Source: Acinetobacter haemolyticus (GTDB taxonomy: Bacteria; Pseudomonadota; Gammaproteobacteria; Pseudomonadales; Moraxellaceae). Taken from it: a DNA stretch of 64,000 bases. Below, piece by piece: positions 26,072 to 36,061 of this stretch (positions are counted from its first letter, which is position 1; every line of letters begins with the position of its first letter). A program made the position numbers and the translations under genes. The DNA lies in NCBI RefSeq assembly GCF_900406815.1, contig NZ_OVCN01000011.1, positions 62,001 through 126,000 on the forward strand, given 5' to 3'. The notes under the pieces were generated by a model. It was not told where the DNA came from, ran no database searches, and saw nothing but the letters and a program-made list of their open reading frames with translations.

Positions 26072-26110
26072 AAATTCAGGGATGTAATTATTTGCAGCCC
26101 TGAATTTTAT
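26072..26110 (+). terminator. Probable terminator after the SppA-like gene
   Basis: A 10-bp stem AAATTCAGGG / CCCTGAATTT with a 16-base loop is followed by TTAT. The loop is large and the T-run short, so strength is uncertain. Confidence 0.6.
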
Positions 26111-26199
26111 AAAAAATAACTACTCAGTTCTTCCTTTTCAGTTGCTAGACTGTTTAAGTGGAAGATAATTTATATCTCAGTAAACTTTAAAAGACTGTC

Positions 26200-26997
26200 A
26201 TGAAACCTATTATTCATTTTGCCCATGCCAATGGTGTTCCCTCTAAAGTTTATCAAAAACTTTTTCAGCAATTGAAAGATCACTACGACATTATTTATGT
26301 TGCTGAGATTGGAACAGATAAGCGTTATCCAATAACAGATGGCTGGTCACATTTGGTAGACCAAGTAATTGATAGTGTTGTGCAACAAGCACAAGGGCGA
26401 CAGGTGATTGGTTTAGGACATTCTTTAGGTTCGGTGCTGACATTGATGGCAGCTTATCGTCGTCCTGAGTTATTTTCTCAAGTGATTATGCTGGATCCAC
26501 CTTTAATTATTGGTAAGGCTTCTTTTGTTTTTCATCTGGCTAAAATTTTTAAGCCTAAACTAGTCGACAAGATCACTCCAGCAGGTCTATCGGCTCGCCG
26601 TCGAGATCATTGGGAGTCACGTGAACAAGCTGCCGAATTGCTTGGTTCAAGAGGTTTCTACCAACATTTTGATCCTGACTGTTTTCAAGCGTATATTGAC
26701 TATGCATTAACCAATGATCCGCAAAGAGGTGGGGTGACATTGACGATTCCCAAAGCGGATGAAGTTGGATTATTTAGAACTACACCTTCGATGTGGTGGT
26801 TGCCGATGCCAAAACCGCCCGTTCCAGTCCATTTAGTGGTTGGTCGTGACAGTGTTTTCTTAAAAGAAAAATTTCCTCAAGTTGCACAAAAGAAATTAGG
26901 TATTCCTTTTTCAGTTGTCGAGGGTGGTCATATGTTCCCCTTAGAACATCCATTGGAAACGGTAGATAAGGTCAAAAGCTTAATTGTTAAGAGATAA
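26200..26997 (+). CDS. Alpha/beta hydrolase
   Basis: A 265-aa cytoplasmic alpha/beta hydrolase. The nucleophile elbow is GLGHSLGSV (Ser about 78). HFAHANGVPSKVY at the N-terminus is the oxyanion-hole region, LVVGRDSVF a likely acid strand, and EGGHMFPLEHP the C-terminal catalytic His. This HANGxPSxxY pattern is common in a set of uncharacterised gammaproteobacterial hydrolases. The substrate is unknown. It stands alone between sppA and the convergent purN, with its own roughly 150-bp upstream spacer. Confidence 0.88.
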   Translation: MKPIIHFAHANGVPSKVYQKLFQQLKDHYDIIYVAEIGTDKRYPITDGWSHLVDQVIDSVVQQAQGRQVIGLGHSLGSVLTLMAAYRRPELFSQVIMLDPPLIIGKASFVFHLAKIFKPKLVDKITPAGLSARRRDHWESREQAAELLGSRGFYQHFDPDCFQAYIDYALTNDPQRGGVTLTIPKADEVGLFRTTPSMWWLPMPKPPVPVHLVVGRDSVFLKEKFPQVAQKKLGIPFSVVEGGHMFPLEHPLETVDKVKSLIVKR

Positions 26998-27008
26998 TGG
27001 ACAGCATT

Positions 27009-27034
27009 AACCAGCAAATCGGAATTTGCTGGTT
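27009..27034. repeat. Inverted repeat between convergent genes (possible weak terminator)
   Basis: AACCAGCAAAT-cgga-ATTTGCTGGTT is an 11-bp perfect stem between the hydrolase and purN 3' ends. Neither strand has a T-run after it, so intrinsic termination is not shown. Confidence 0.5.
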
Positions 27035-27043
27035 ATGGTTAAA

Positions 27044-27670
27044 TCACCATTGTGCAAACTGAATGGGTTGAGTTAATGGTTTTTGATTGAAGTAGGCTTG
27101 ACCATTTTTCCAAGTTAACTGACCCGTACAAAACCATTGTACAACTTGAGGGTAAATGAAATGCTCAAGTTGGTGTACCCGTTGCGCTAAGCTTTCTACC
27201 GTGTCATTTAGACTGACTTGAATTGCAGATTGTGCAATGCTTTGACCAGCATCTAATTCTGCTGTTACAAAATGAACCGTACAACCATGCAAGCGATCTC
27301 CAGTATTTAACACACGTTGATGTGTATTAACACCTTTATAGAAAGGCAGCAGAGAAGGGTGGATATTTAACATTTTACCTTGCCATTTACTGACAAAGTT
27401 TGGTGTTAAAATCCGCATAAAACCTGCAAGTATGACTAAATCAACTTGCCATGCGATCAATTGTTGATGCATAGCTTCATCAAAGCTTTCTCTAGTTGGA
27501 AAGTCTTTATGTGAAATGACTGCGGTTGCAATATTGGCATCTTCGGCACGTTGTAATGCATAAGCATCAGCTTTGTTGGATAAGACACCAATGATTTGCC
27601 CTGACAGATTAGTATCTATCAGGGCTTGTAGGTTGCTACCGTTGCCAGAGACAAGGACCGCAATTCTCAT
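27044..27670 (-). CDS. purN: Phosphoribosylglycinamide formyltransferase
   Basis: This enzyme transfers the formyl group of 10-formyltetrahydrofolate to GAR, step three of purine synthesis. At 208 aa it has the usual length. Motifs: N-terminal VLVSGNGSNLQALID (phosphate-binding loop), LAGFMRILTPNFV, the active-site NIHPSLLPFYKGVNTHQ with Asn/His, and HFVTAELDAGQ with the catalytic Asp. It follows purM with a 1-base TAATG overlap, so it is translationally coupled as the usual purMN operon. Confidence 0.97.
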   Translation of the reverse strand: MRIAVLVSGNGSNLQALIDTNLSGQIIGVLSNKADAYALQRAEDANIATAVISHKDFPTRESFDEAMHQQLIAWQVDLVILAGFMRILTPNFVSKWQGKMLNIHPSLLPFYKGVNTHQRVLNTGDRLHGCTVHFVTAELDAGQSIAQSAIQVSLNDTVESLAQRVHQLEHFIYPQVVQWFCTGQLTWKNGQAYFNQKPLTQPIQFAQW

Positions 27671-28740
27671 TATGCAAAGATCACACGAATTTTTTCGTCA
27701 GCGCCTTCAACAGATTCAGCATTTTCTTGGATATGACCAATCTTCCAAGCTTTTTCACCTTGTGCATTTAAGACTTCAATTGCTTTATCTGCTTCACTAG
27801 GATCAACCGCAATGACCATACCAACGCCACAGTTAAATGTGCGATACATTTCGAAGCGTTCTACATTGCCTTCGCGTTGTAGTAATTGGAATAACTCAGA
27901 CCATTCCCAGCTTGATTCATCAATGACAGCTTGTGCGCCATTAGGAAGAACGCGAGGAAGGTTACCTGGTAAACCACCACCTGTGATATGTGCCATTGCA
28001 TGCACGTCAACTTGTTTGCACAGTTCTAAAACAGGTTTTACATAAATGCGCGTTGGTTCCATTGCAACATCAGCGAGTGGGCGACCATCAACGATTTGAG
28101 TTAAATCTACATTCTTAACATCTAAAATTTTGCGTAGTAATGAATAACCATTTGAGTGAGCACCACTTGATGCTACACCGATCAAAACATCACCGGCTTT
28201 GACTTTAGTGCCGTCAATGATCTTACTTTGTTCAACGACACCTACTGCGAAACCAGCAAGGTCGTAATCTTCACCTTCATACATACCCGGCATTTCAGCA
28301 GTTTCACCACCGACCAGTGCGCAACCAGCAAGCTCACAACCTTTACCGATACCCGTTACAACGTTTGCTGCAACATCTACATTCAAATGTCCAGTTGCAT
28401 AGTAATCTAAGAAGAATAAAGGTTCTGCACCACAAACCAGTAAATCGTTTACACACATTGCGACAAGATCTTGTCCAATTGTGTCATGACGATTGAGATT
28501 GAGGGCTAAGCGTAATTTTGTACCTACGCCGTCAGTTCCTGAAACCAATACAGGCTCTTCATAACCTTTTGGAATTTTGCATAGTGCGCCAAAACCACCA
28601 AGACCGCCCATGACTTCAGGACGAGTGGTGCGTTTTGCGACAGATTTGATACGATCGACCAGTGCGTCGCCCGCTTCAATGTCGACGCCCGCATCTTTGT
28701 AGCTTAAACCAGTATTTGGGGTAGAAGTTGAGTTGCTCAT
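27670..28740 (-). CDS. purM: Phosphoribosylformylglycinamidine cyclo-ligase
   Basis: This enzyme closes the imidazole ring of AIR, step five of purine synthesis. It is 356 aa, the expected length. Family blocks include [20 protein letters not shown] near the N-terminus, [46 protein letters not shown] (in part) and [16 protein letters not shown]. It is followed by purN with a 1-base overlap and diverges from a permease gene across a 133-bp spacer. No operator was identified in that spacer. Confidence 0.97.
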   Translation of the reverse strand: MSNSTSTPNTGLSYKDAGVDIEAGDALVDRIKSVAKRTTRPEVMGGLGGFGALCKIPKGYEEPVLVSGTDGVGTKLRLALNLNRHDTIGQDLVAMCVNDLLVCGAEPLFFLDYYATGHLNVDVAANVVTGIGKGCELAGCALVGGETAEMPGMYEGEDYDLAGFAVGVVEQSKIIDGTKVKAGDVLIGVASSGAHSNGYSLLRKILDVKNVDLTQIVDGRPLADVAMEPTRIYVKPVLELCKQVDVHAMAHITGGGLPGNLPRVLPNGAQAVIDESSWEWSELFQLLQREGNVERFEMYRTFNCGVGMVIAVDPSEADKAIEVLNAQGEKAWKIGHIQENAESVEGADEKIRVIFA

Positions 28741-28873
28741 AGTGAAGTCTCCGCATTGGCGGCAGATTATAACCTGAATATACGAAACTCTTATGTTATT
28801 TATGCTCGAAAATGCTATCTTTATTAAAAATTTTTTCCATTTATAACGATTACACGAACAAAGGTTAAATTTT

Positions 28874-30070
28874 ATGCAAGATCTGGTACTCCGCCGTATC
28901 TTTATCCTCGCTGGGATCGCATTATTGCTTTGGGTGCTTTATCTACTCAAGCCGATTGTGATCCCGTTTGTTGGTGCGTTTTTGATTGCATATTTTTTTA
29001 GTCCACTGGTTGACGTCTTAGTGAAGATCAAGCTACCACGTTGGTTAGCGATTAGTGTGGTATTTATCGGTATTGGTGTGACACTAACCGTTGTTTTATG
29101 GTTCCTGGCTCCTCTTGTATGGAAACAATTGATTTATGCTCGGGATAGCATTCCAGCAGGTATTCATTGGGTAAATGCAACGTTTCTACCTTGGATGTCT
29201 GAAACTTTTGATTTGGTTCCAATGGAAATTGACACTGATCAAATCTCAAAAGTCGTGATGGAATATGTACAAACAAATTATAGCTCAGATAGCATTCAAA
29301 CCTTTGCTCTACGTCTTGCACAATCAGGTCTAAATTTTATCCAAATTGGTGGGATTATTATTTTGATCCCGATTATTTCTTTCTATTTCCTTTTGGATTG
29401 GGAAAGAATGCTGCAAAGTTTACGTCGCTTGATTCCACGTCCATATGAAGCATCTACTTTAAAAATTATCCGCGAATGCCATAGTGTATTAGGTGCGTTT
29501 GTAAAAGGTCAGTTTTTAGTGATGCTTTTATTAGGGGTGATCTATGCTGTAGGACTGCAACTTATTGGCTTAGAAGTGGGGCTGATTATAGGGATGGTCG
29601 CAGGTCTGGCAAGTATCATTCCATATCTTGGTTTTGCCGTTGGGATTATTGCTGCAGTTATAGCAACTTTATTTCAGTTTGGACTAGATTGGACACAACT
29701 GCTTTTGGTTGGAGCTGTTTTTCTTGTTGGGCAAATGGTGGAAGGCTATATTCTTCAACCTTTCCTACTCGGAGATAAAATTGGTTTGTCTCCAGTTGCG
29801 GTAGTATTTGCTGTTTTAGCTGGTGCGCAACTCGCAGGTTTTCTTGGAATGTTGATCGCATTGCCTGTTGCAGCGGTGATTGTTGTATTACTCAGACATG
29901 CTCGAGACAATTATGAAAAAAGCAGATTCTATGGAATCCCCCAAGAAATGGTTGTCGTTGAAAGTACGCCACAACATGTCAGTGTTGAAACCGATCAAGT
30001 AGAGCTTGATCTTGAAATAAAAAACTCTCAAGATACAGAGACTTCTAATCTAAAAGATGACTCCAAGTAA
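28874..30070 (+). CDS. AI-2E family transporter / PerM-type permease
   Basis: A 398-aa inner-membrane protein with about seven or eight segments, in the layout of the AI-2E/PerM family. It begins with two hydrophobic segments around [24 protein letters not shown], has a central soluble part (about 100-150), and closes with the conserved [20 protein letters not shown] block. Members include a quorum-signal exporter and Na+/H+ antiporter-like proteins, so the substrate is uncertain. A charged tail follows the last segment. hda begins 20 bp downstream, the pairing often seen in gammaproteobacteria. Confidence 0.9.
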   Translation: MQDLVLRRIFILAGIALLLWVLYLLKPIVIPFVGAFLIAYFFSPLVDVLVKIKLPRWLAISVVFIGIGVTLTVVLWFLAPLVWKQLIYARDSIPAGIHWVNATFLPWMSETFDLVPMEIDTDQISKVVMEYVQTNYSSDSIQTFALRLAQSGLNFIQIGGIIILIPIISFYFLLDWERMLQSLRRLIPRPYEASTLKIIRECHSVLGAFVKGQFLVMLLLGVIYAVGLQLIGLEVGLIIGMVAGLASIIPYLGFAVGIIAAVIATLFQFGLDWTQLLLVGAVFLVGQMVEGYILQPFLLGDKIGLSPVAVVFAVLAGAQLAGFLGMLIALPVAAVIVVLLRHARDNYEKSRFYGIPQEMVVVESTPQHVSVETDQVELDLEIKNSQDTETSNLKDDSK

Positions 30071-30090
30071 GCGGGGAACAAATTAACTCT

Positions 30091-30789
30091 ATGCGTCAAT
30101 TACAACTGGATATTGAACCACAACTGGATGCCCGAATTAGTGATTTTTCGGGGCCGGGTTGGGGACCTGTAGTTGATGCAGTGAGACAACTACATACAGG
30201 GTTGGTTAGCCGTCTGTATATTTATGGTGGTGCTGGAACAGGAAAAAGCCATTTATTATCAGCGATTTGTGATTCATATCTAGAGCTGGGGCGTCCAGCC
30301 ATAAAGGTTTCTTTGCTGGCTTTATTAGATGCACCAATTGAAGCGATTACTGCTTTAGAGTTTTATGATTTAGTGGCATTAGATGATATTGATGCAATTA
30401 GTGGAGTGCCTCATTGGCAAAAAGCAGTTTTCCATTTGATGAATAACCATGAGGGGCAATTAGTATTCTCATCTCGAGTAGCGCCGATTGAATTGAAATT
30501 AGAGCTTCCTGATTTGCAATCAAGATTGACACAGGCTGTGAGCGTAAAAGCGCCAAATGGAAGCTCTTTTGTTGATCGACAGGCATTACTACAATCTGTG
30601 ATGATACGTCGAGGCATTCATTTTGATCAGCAAATTGTGGACTACTTATTGCACAATGGTCCTCATCAAGCTTCAATTCTTTTACAGACATTGGCTCAAT
30701 TAGAAAAAATGCTAAAAGGTGAAAAAACCAAGCTATCTAACACCACATTGAAACAAATTTATGCATTGATTGATGAATATCGCCAATAG
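30091..30789 (+). CDS. hda: DnaA inactivator Hda
   Basis: Hda binds the DNA-loaded sliding clamp and stimulates ATP hydrolysis by DnaA, preventing re-initiation. The protein is 232 aa, DnaA-like AAA+. The N-terminal QLQLDI (3-8) fits a clamp-binding motif, the P-loop is GGAGTGKS (46-53), and LVALDDIDAI is the Walker B. A sensor/arginine-finger region follows (LPDLQSRL). It is only slightly separated from the upstream permease gene, suggesting cotranscription. Confidence 0.93.
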   Translation: MRQLQLDIEPQLDARISDFSGPGWGPVVDAVRQLHTGLVSRLYIYGGAGTGKSHLLSAICDSYLELGRPAIKVSLLALLDAPIEAITALEFYDLVALDDIDAISGVPHWQKAVFHLMNNHEGQLVFSSRVAPIELKLELPDLQSRLTQAVSVKAPNGSSFVDRQALLQSVMIRRGIHFDQQIVDYLLHNGPHQASILLQTLAQLEKMLKGEKTKLSNTTLKQIYALIDEYRQ

Positions 30790-30901
30790 CATAAAATTTC
30801 TTGAGTAATTTCGAGAGCTGTGACAAAGTACGCACAAAGGATGTGGTTGCAAAATCGGATTTTTGCAATACCTAGAAAAATGAAAATAGAAGGAGAACGG
30901 T

Positions 30902-32782
30902 ATGCTCAAGCGGACGCTTGCCTGTGCTTTATTTGCGATTACTGGACATGCATATTCAGCAGATATTCTTGTTACGACATTAGTGGATGAAGACAAAAAT
31001 GATTCCGTTTGTTCATTACGTGAAGCTATATTCTTTTTAAATAATCGAACTGAAGATCAATATAAAAATGGCTACAACGGATGTGGTAATAAAGACTCTA
31101 ACTCGACAATCATATTGAAGCGAGATCAAGAATATAAGCTGAACTCAACATTAAAAATCTCTGCTCCAATGACTATCGCGACGCAAGCTAGTACTGATTT
31201 TAATGATAGTACAAGAGGTCTCAATAATGCCAAGATCACTGTAAATGGGAATTATCGTATCTTTGAAATCGATGATGGTAGTGTTGAAGATGCATTAGTT
31301 GTTGTAAATTTAAAAGACCTCGACCTTAAAGGGGCATCAGAGCGACTAAACAACATTGGGGGCTTAATTCTAAATCGTGAAGATCTAAGAATTGAATATT
31401 CCCGTCTAATAGGGGGTAATGCAACTAGAGGCGGTGCAATTTATAACGCAGGTACGCTATCAGATACGCAAAAGACAGCAGGAAGAGTGGTTGTTCAAAA
31501 CAGTATTTTTAAGAACAATAAAGCTGACCAAGGTGCTGTTATTTACAGTGAAATGCCTCGCTATTTGATTTCACACTCTGTGATTCGGGATAATGAAGGT
31601 TTATCTAATCCAGAGGGGGCGTTACTATTCGTCCAAACGGGTTTAAGTGATCAAACGATTGGTACTGCTTTGCAAAATCGAGATGCGGGAATCACAAATA
31701 GTACGATTTTTCACAATAAAGGTGGTCATGTCGCTAATATTCGCGAAGGTATGATTTTAAATAATTTGACAGTAATCAAAAACGCAGCTGGGCTGTATCT
31801 GCAGTCATTAAATCGAAAAGTAACAACAACGATTACTGAGGATGGAGAAACAAAAGAGGAAGTTAAGGAGTATCCTAGTTCTTATATCTCCAACAGTATT
31901 ATTGTTGAAAATGGTAATAAAAACTGTACAACAACAACGAATGATACAACTGTGGTGCAGAGTAATTTAACAACAGTTGAATGCGATCATAATCCGACCG
32001 ACCGTTTGCCTAATTTTATGATAGGAAATAACAAACTGATTGCTGGAAAGGATGATTTGGGAATCTGTGATGCACCACCTGCAGATGGTTTGTTATGCCC
32101 ATACAATACACCTAAAGATCAGATGTTAGGTTTTTTCAAGCCACGTTTATTGGCTTCATATAATCGTTTGTCTGATTCACTTATTGTTAATAAAGGGCGT
32201 ATTTATAGTGATGGCACGAACTTTAGTTTAGCAAATTGTGAAAGAACAGATCAGCGAGGCGTAAGCCGTACTGGATATACTGAACTGTGTGATATGGGAG
32301 CGATAGAGCTGGTCGTTGATCGTAGTAATATTCCAATTGCAGGACAGGATATTTTTTTCAATGACATTGCAAAATTTAATATCTCTGAAAGTTTAGTCGA
32401 TGGAGAGTTACTTGACCCTGCGACATGTGAAAAGATATTAGGTAAGCGCTCAGATGGACAAGCATGGCGCTATGGTTGTTTAGAGATTGTACAGAATCAA
32501 ACACCATCAAAGGGAACGATTTCATTAGATCAAGATGGTAATGTCACTTATGTGCCATTTAGTAGTTGGCATGGAGCTGATATGTTTAAAATGCGCATTA
32601 TGACCACAACAACTCGTTTTAATGATATTTCTACTCAATATATTGAAATTCTAACAAATATTGTGCAAGAGCCAAACAATAATTTTAAAAGTAAGACGGT
32701 AAATACGGGTGGAGGGAGTATAGGATTTGGTGCGATTTTAGCATTACTTGGGTTAATTGGATTACGTCGTTTTAAGTCATAA
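30902..32782 (+). CDS. Secreted CSLREA-domain protein with GlyGly-CTERM-like tail
   Basis: A 626-aa exported protein with a signal peptide (about 1-20, ending HAYSA). SVCSLREAIFFLN (about 36-48) is the CSLREA motif seen on secreted proteins. The middle (about 100-330) has parallel beta-helix-like repeats with many Asn/Gly turns (GGAIYNAGT, ISNSIIVENGNKNC). The C-terminus has a Gly triplet (GGGS), a hydrophobic helix and RRFKS, the pattern of GlyGly-CTERM signals processed by rhombosortase. The ligand and function are unknown. GGAG lies 8 bp upstream of the ATG. A paralogue follows 14 bp downstream. Confidence 0.88.
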   Translation: MLKRTLACALFAITGHAYSADILVTTLVDEDKNDSVCSLREAIFFLNNRTEDQYKNGYNGCGNKDSNSTIILKRDQEYKLNSTLKISAPMTIATQASTDFNDSTRGLNNAKITVNGNYRIFEIDDGSVEDALVVVNLKDLDLKGASERLNNIGGLILNREDLRIEYSRLIGGNATRGGAIYNAGTLSDTQKTAGRVVVQNSIFKNNKADQGAVIYSEMPRYLISHSVIRDNEGLSNPEGALLFVQTGLSDQTIGTALQNRDAGITNSTIFHNKGGHVANIREGMILNNLTVIKNAAGLYLQSLNRKVTTTITEDGETKEEVKEYPSSYISNSIIVENGNKNCTTTTNDTTVVQSNLTTVECDHNPTDRLPNFMIGNNKLIAGKDDLGICDAPPADGLLCPYNTPKDQMLGFFKPRLLASYNRLSDSLIVNKGRIYSDGTNFSLANCERTDQRGVSRTGYTELCDMGAIELVVDRSNIPIAGQDIFFNDIAKFNISESLVDGELLDPATCEKILGKRSDGQAWRYGCLEIVQNQTPSKGTISLDQDGNVTYVPFSSWHGADMFKMRIMTTTTRFNDISTQYIEILTNIVQEPNNNFKSKTVNTGGGSIGFGAILALLGLIGLRRFKS

Positions 32783-32796
32783 TCAAGGATGATGAG

Positions 32797-35304
32797 ATGA
32801 AAAATTATAAGAAAGCAGTTTTGGCAACTATGGTGTTGGCTTCGATGTCATTAATTGCGGCTACAAGTAATGAACCTATTAAAGTCACAACATTTGCTGA
32901 TGAAGATGGTGAGAATCCAAAGGCATGTTCACTACGAGAAGCGTTGGAAACAGCTAAACGACGTGCGCCTTATGGTGGATGTGTAATAAAAGACACATCA
33001 ACTGGTACGCAAAAAAGAATTCAGCTGGAAAAAGGTACCTATACTTTAAAGCGTGAACTCACTCCTCAAACAGATATTACTATTTTAGGGGCGAGCCCTG
33101 TAGATTGGGATGAGCGAAATGTGCTATTGAATGACGTAACTAGCCAGTATCCAGCACAAATTCCATTACAAACAACAATAAAGGCAGAAAACTCACGTAT
33201 TTTTAATACGGCTTTTTCACAAAAAAGTTTACTCTTGAGTAATTTAATTCTAGAAGGTGGGCAAACGTCGGGTCTTGGCGGAGCGATTTATGCTGGCGGT
33301 GATGTATCTTTGCAAAGTAGCCAGATATTAAAATCTAATGCTGGCCAAGCAGGAGGGGCGATTTACCTCGCTGGCAATGCAAGTAGTTTGTATATATCGA
33401 AGAGTTTGATTCAGGGTAATAAGGCACCTATTGGAAGTGTGCTTGCAATGCATGATAAAAATGATTTGGGCTACACTCAGCGCAATATTACAATTAATTC
33501 AAGTAGCCTAATTGGAAATGGTCTAGCTAGTTCTAAGAGTATGTTTGAGTTTGTTGGGGAGCCAACAGTTGTGCTGGAATCTAATACGATTGCTAAGAAT
33601 ATAGCGAACTCGTCAAATGGAAATCTTATCAAGTTTACAGGGGATGCAGAAGCAGGTACAACAACGGGTAATAGCTCTAGCGTATTAAGTACTTTGAGTC
33701 GTTTAACATTAGAGAATAATACCATTGTTCAGAATAATGCATTTACGACTCTGCTGTACGATAAGCTGGGTACAAAGCGACTTAACTTAAATATTATTGG
33801 TTATAATGGTGATGAAAATACCTATGCTTGTCGTTATTTATTGGGTAATGTAAAAGAAGAAAAAAGAGTAGGTTTAGTTGCAAGTTATAATGCATTTGCA
33901 CGTTCAGGTAAGAATCGTTGTGATTTACCTGATGAGGTTTATAGTGAAGATACAACAAAAGAAACAAATATTGATATTACTGGAAAACCTATAACTCTAT
34001 ATTTAAGTAGCCAGATTCCAGCATCAGCTTATACTGCTTTCTTGCCTTTATATTATCCAATTAATAATAATAAGGGTGTAATCAAGGAGGATGAGAAAAT
34101 AAAAGATTTGGTGGATACCGGTGTAATCGCTTGTAGCTTAATGGATCAACGTGGCTTGGCCCGAGTGACAGATGGAGTATTACATTATGATCCAGCATCT
34201 CGAAATACCTGTGACATTGGCTCTGTCGAGTTAATGCGATTAACAGCAGGAGATATTTCCGATTTAACAAATACTTCTATCAGTAATATGCTAGAGAACT
34301 ATCAAAAAGGATATGATCTCTTTGATGATTTGGTAAAAAAACCAAATAATGTAGACTTTGTGACTTACTACAAATTCCGTGTAGAGCAATATAAAAAAAT
34401 ATTGGATGTGTTTGCAGACCCTGAAAAGAGAAAAAATGCACTTAAATATCGTGCAGTTTATATAGATCTTCGTGACTTTGGTTTACCTTTACCAAGAGAA
34501 GTATCGATGGGTGCAGGGAAGGCAAATGCCTTAGAGTTTTTTAATCCTGAACAGTATGATATAGAGGTTGAAGCACTTGGGGTTGGGCAAATTAATGGTG
34601 CAGTTGAGGATATTGACGAAACAGACAAAAATCTGTTTTGTGAATGGAATGCAGACCTGCAACAGATCATAATGTATCGTATTGATGATCACATTACTCA
34701 AGCAGGAGATAAAGAGTATTGCAAATATACGATTACTTCTATAGATAAGAGTGTGACATCGTCTGGTTTATTACAGGCTGCTTTTGTAAATATTGCACCT
34801 GTAGTCAAAGATACTTCTGTAACATTGAAATATAAGCAAAGTGAAACTGCGACATTGAATTTGCTAGATTTTGCAAATGATGATGGTGATACAGGTAAAA
34901 ATGGTTCAGGTCCTCAGTTAAAGCCAAATAAACCTGCTTTTTGGCGTAATGCTGAGGGCATAGAATTACCTATCCGTTTATCAAATGTCTCTAGTAATTT
35001 GATTATTACTGCTGATCGAGAGGGGAATTGTCCTGCGCCAGATCAACAGGAAAAATGTTACGGTGGGAATATTTATATTAAAGAAGCAAATGCTTTTAAC
35101 CAATTTAACTTTTCATTTAACTACCAAGTTTATGATAATGAACTTCCAACGCCTGCGATCTCAAATGTGGGTACAGTTAGAGTGATAAGCACGGCTAATA
35201 CAACAGATAATAAACGTAATGCGAATAGCGGTGGAGGAAGTACAACACTTCTATCATTATTTGGTCTACTTGGCTTGTTAGCTTATCGCCGTTTTAGAAA
35301 GTAA
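32797..35304 (+). CDS. Secreted CSLREA-domain protein with GlyGly-CTERM-like tail, second copy
   Basis: An 835-aa exported protein built like its upstream neighbour: signal peptide (about 1-22), KACSLREALETAK (43-55), beta-helix-like repeats with GGAIYAGGDV and GGAIYLAGNA (about 160-260), then a longer central part. The C-terminus is NSGGGSTTLLSLFGLLG followed by a short basic end (YRRFRK), a GlyGly-CTERM-like sorting signal. Only 14 bp separate the two genes, and GGATGATGAG precedes the ATG. They look like diverged tandem paralogues displayed or released by the same sorting route. A bidirectional terminator follows. Function is unknown; adhesion is one possibility. Confidence 0.88.
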   Translation: MKNYKKAVLATMVLASMSLIAATSNEPIKVTTFADEDGENPKACSLREALETAKRRAPYGGCVIKDTSTGTQKRIQLEKGTYTLKRELTPQTDITILGASPVDWDERNVLLNDVTSQYPAQIPLQTTIKAENSRIFNTAFSQKSLLLSNLILEGGQTSGLGGAIYAGGDVSLQSSQILKSNAGQAGGAIYLAGNASSLYISKSLIQGNKAPIGSVLAMHDKNDLGYTQRNITINSSSLIGNGLASSKSMFEFVGEPTVVLESNTIAKNIANSSNGNLIKFTGDAEAGTTTGNSSSVLSTLSRLTLENNTIVQNNAFTTLLYDKLGTKRLNLNIIGYNGDENTYACRYLLGNVKEEKRVGLVASYNAFARSGKNRCDLPDEVYSEDTTKETNIDITGKPITLYLSSQIPASAYTAFLPLYYPINNNKGVIKEDEKIKDLVDTGVIACSLMDQRGLARVTDGVLHYDPASRNTCDIGSVELMRLTAGDISDLTNTSISNMLENYQKGYDLFDDLVKKPNNVDFVTYYKFRVEQYKKILDVFADPEKRKNALKYRAVYIDLRDFGLPLPREVSMGAGKANALEFFNPEQYDIEVEALGVGQINGAVEDIDETDKNLFCEWNADLQQIIMYRIDDHITQAGDKEYCKYTITSIDKSVTSSGLLQAAFVNIAPVVKDTSVTLKYKQSETATLNLLDFANDDGDTGKNGSGPQLKPNKPAFWRNAEGIELPIRLSNVSSNLIITADREGNCPAPDQQEKCYGGNIYIKEANAFNQFNFSFNYQVYDNELPTPAISNVGTVRVISTANTTDNKRNANSGGGSTTLLSLFGLLGLLAYRRFRK

Positions 35305-35313
35305 GATCAATGT

Positions 35314-35342
35314 AAAAATAGCGCCATATGGCGCTATTTTTT
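35314..35342. terminator. Bidirectional terminator between the CSLREA pair and the sigma operon
   Basis: A perfect palindrome AAAAATAGCGCCAT / ATGGCGCTATTTTT with an extra T at the end; T-runs occur on both strands. It serves the plus-strand CSLREA genes and the minus-strand DUF3106 gene, both of which end nearby. Confidence 0.9.
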
Positions 35343-35358
35343 AGTAAACAAAAGTTAT

Positions 35359-35748
35359 TTAGTGTTCAGAATATTTAGTTAAATATTCTTCTCTAATATT
35401 TACTCGCTCTTCTAAACTTGCATTTTGCATGCGTTTACGTAAGGTGCTGCGTTCTTGCGTGCTCATTCTCTGCCATACATCACGCATTTTTTGTTTTTCA
35501 TCATCGGGGAGTTGAGTAAACCACTCCATGCGTTGTTGCAGTTGAGAGCTTTGATCGTTAGGAATCTCTTTAAGCGTTTGATATCGCTTTATAAGCGCAC
35601 GTTGCTCTTCTGGGGATAAATCATCCCATGCTTCTTCTGTCGTTGTTTTAACTGGCTTGGAAAATGGCCAAAAGCGATCTGAGCCAGCAAAACTCGTCTG
35701 TAATAAGCCGACTGTACATACAACAAGTGCTAATCTTTTAGCTGCCAT
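35359..35748 (-). CDS. DUF3106-like exported protein
   Basis: A 129-aa protein with an N-terminal signal segment (about 1-21, RLALVVCTVGLLQTSFAG). The mature part is polar and helical with repeated W-x-x-L/M-x-P/T-x-E-x-x patterns: AWDDLSPEEQRALIKRY, EWFTQLPDDEKQKM, DVWQRMSTQERSTLRKRM. This pattern is typical of DUF3106. It is the third gene of an ECF sigma operon and overlaps the second by 11 bp. By analogy with periplasmic CpxP/RseB-like factors it could sense or modulate envelope stress; that is inference only. Confidence 0.78.
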   Translation of the reverse strand: MAAKRLALVVCTVGLLQTSFAGSDRFWPFSKPVKTTTEEAWDDLSPEEQRALIKRYQTLKEIPNDQSSQLQQRMEWFTQLPDDEKQKMRDVWQRMSTQERSTLRKRMQNASLEERVNIREEYLTKYSEH

Positions 35749-36061
35749 GTCGAACCTTATCCTCGCCCAAGACCATTAACATTTCCATATCTTCAACCAT
35801 TTGAGGGGATAGTTTTGGATTAATCACAACTTGGTTTTGTGGTTTATCTGTCAATTGTAAAGAGTTTGGTAAAATCACAATACCTGTAATTGCAGCAGCT
35901 AAGGCAAAACCAGACATTTTCCAAATGCTGTAATAAGACGTTGGTTTCTTTTGGACACTATCCAAAACATGATTCATCACCATGAGCTTATTGTGCTGCT
36001 GTTCTTTTGCAAGTTGATCAAGTTTGGAAGTCACTTGTTTAGTGAACTCATCTTTATTCAT
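35738..36061 (-). CDS. Single-pass membrane protein, probable anti-sigma factor
   Basis: A 107-aa protein with a cytoplasmic polar N-terminus (about 1-45, coiled-coil-like KLDQLAKEQQHNKLMVMNHVLD), one membrane segment (about 48-65, KMSGFALAAAITGIVILP) and a short periplasmic tail. Its place just after an ECF sigma gene, with an 8-bp overlap, and this topology fit an anti-sigma factor. I cannot see the zinc His/Cys motif of ZAS-type anti-sigmas. The gene order sigma, small TM protein, DUF3106 recalls a cluster common in betaproteobacteria (with DUF3619), from memory. The role is inferred. Confidence 0.65.
   Translation of the reverse strand: MNKDEFTKQVTSKLDQLAKEQQHNKLMVMNHVLDSVQKKPTSYYSIWKMSGFALAAAITGIVILPNSLQLTDKPQNQVVINPKLSPQMVEDMEMLMVLGEDKVRHGS

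Noticed and set aside
27009..27034. An intrinsic terminator between the hydrolase and purN.
   Set aside because: The stem is perfect, but neither strand has a T-run after it. Recorded only as an inverted repeat.
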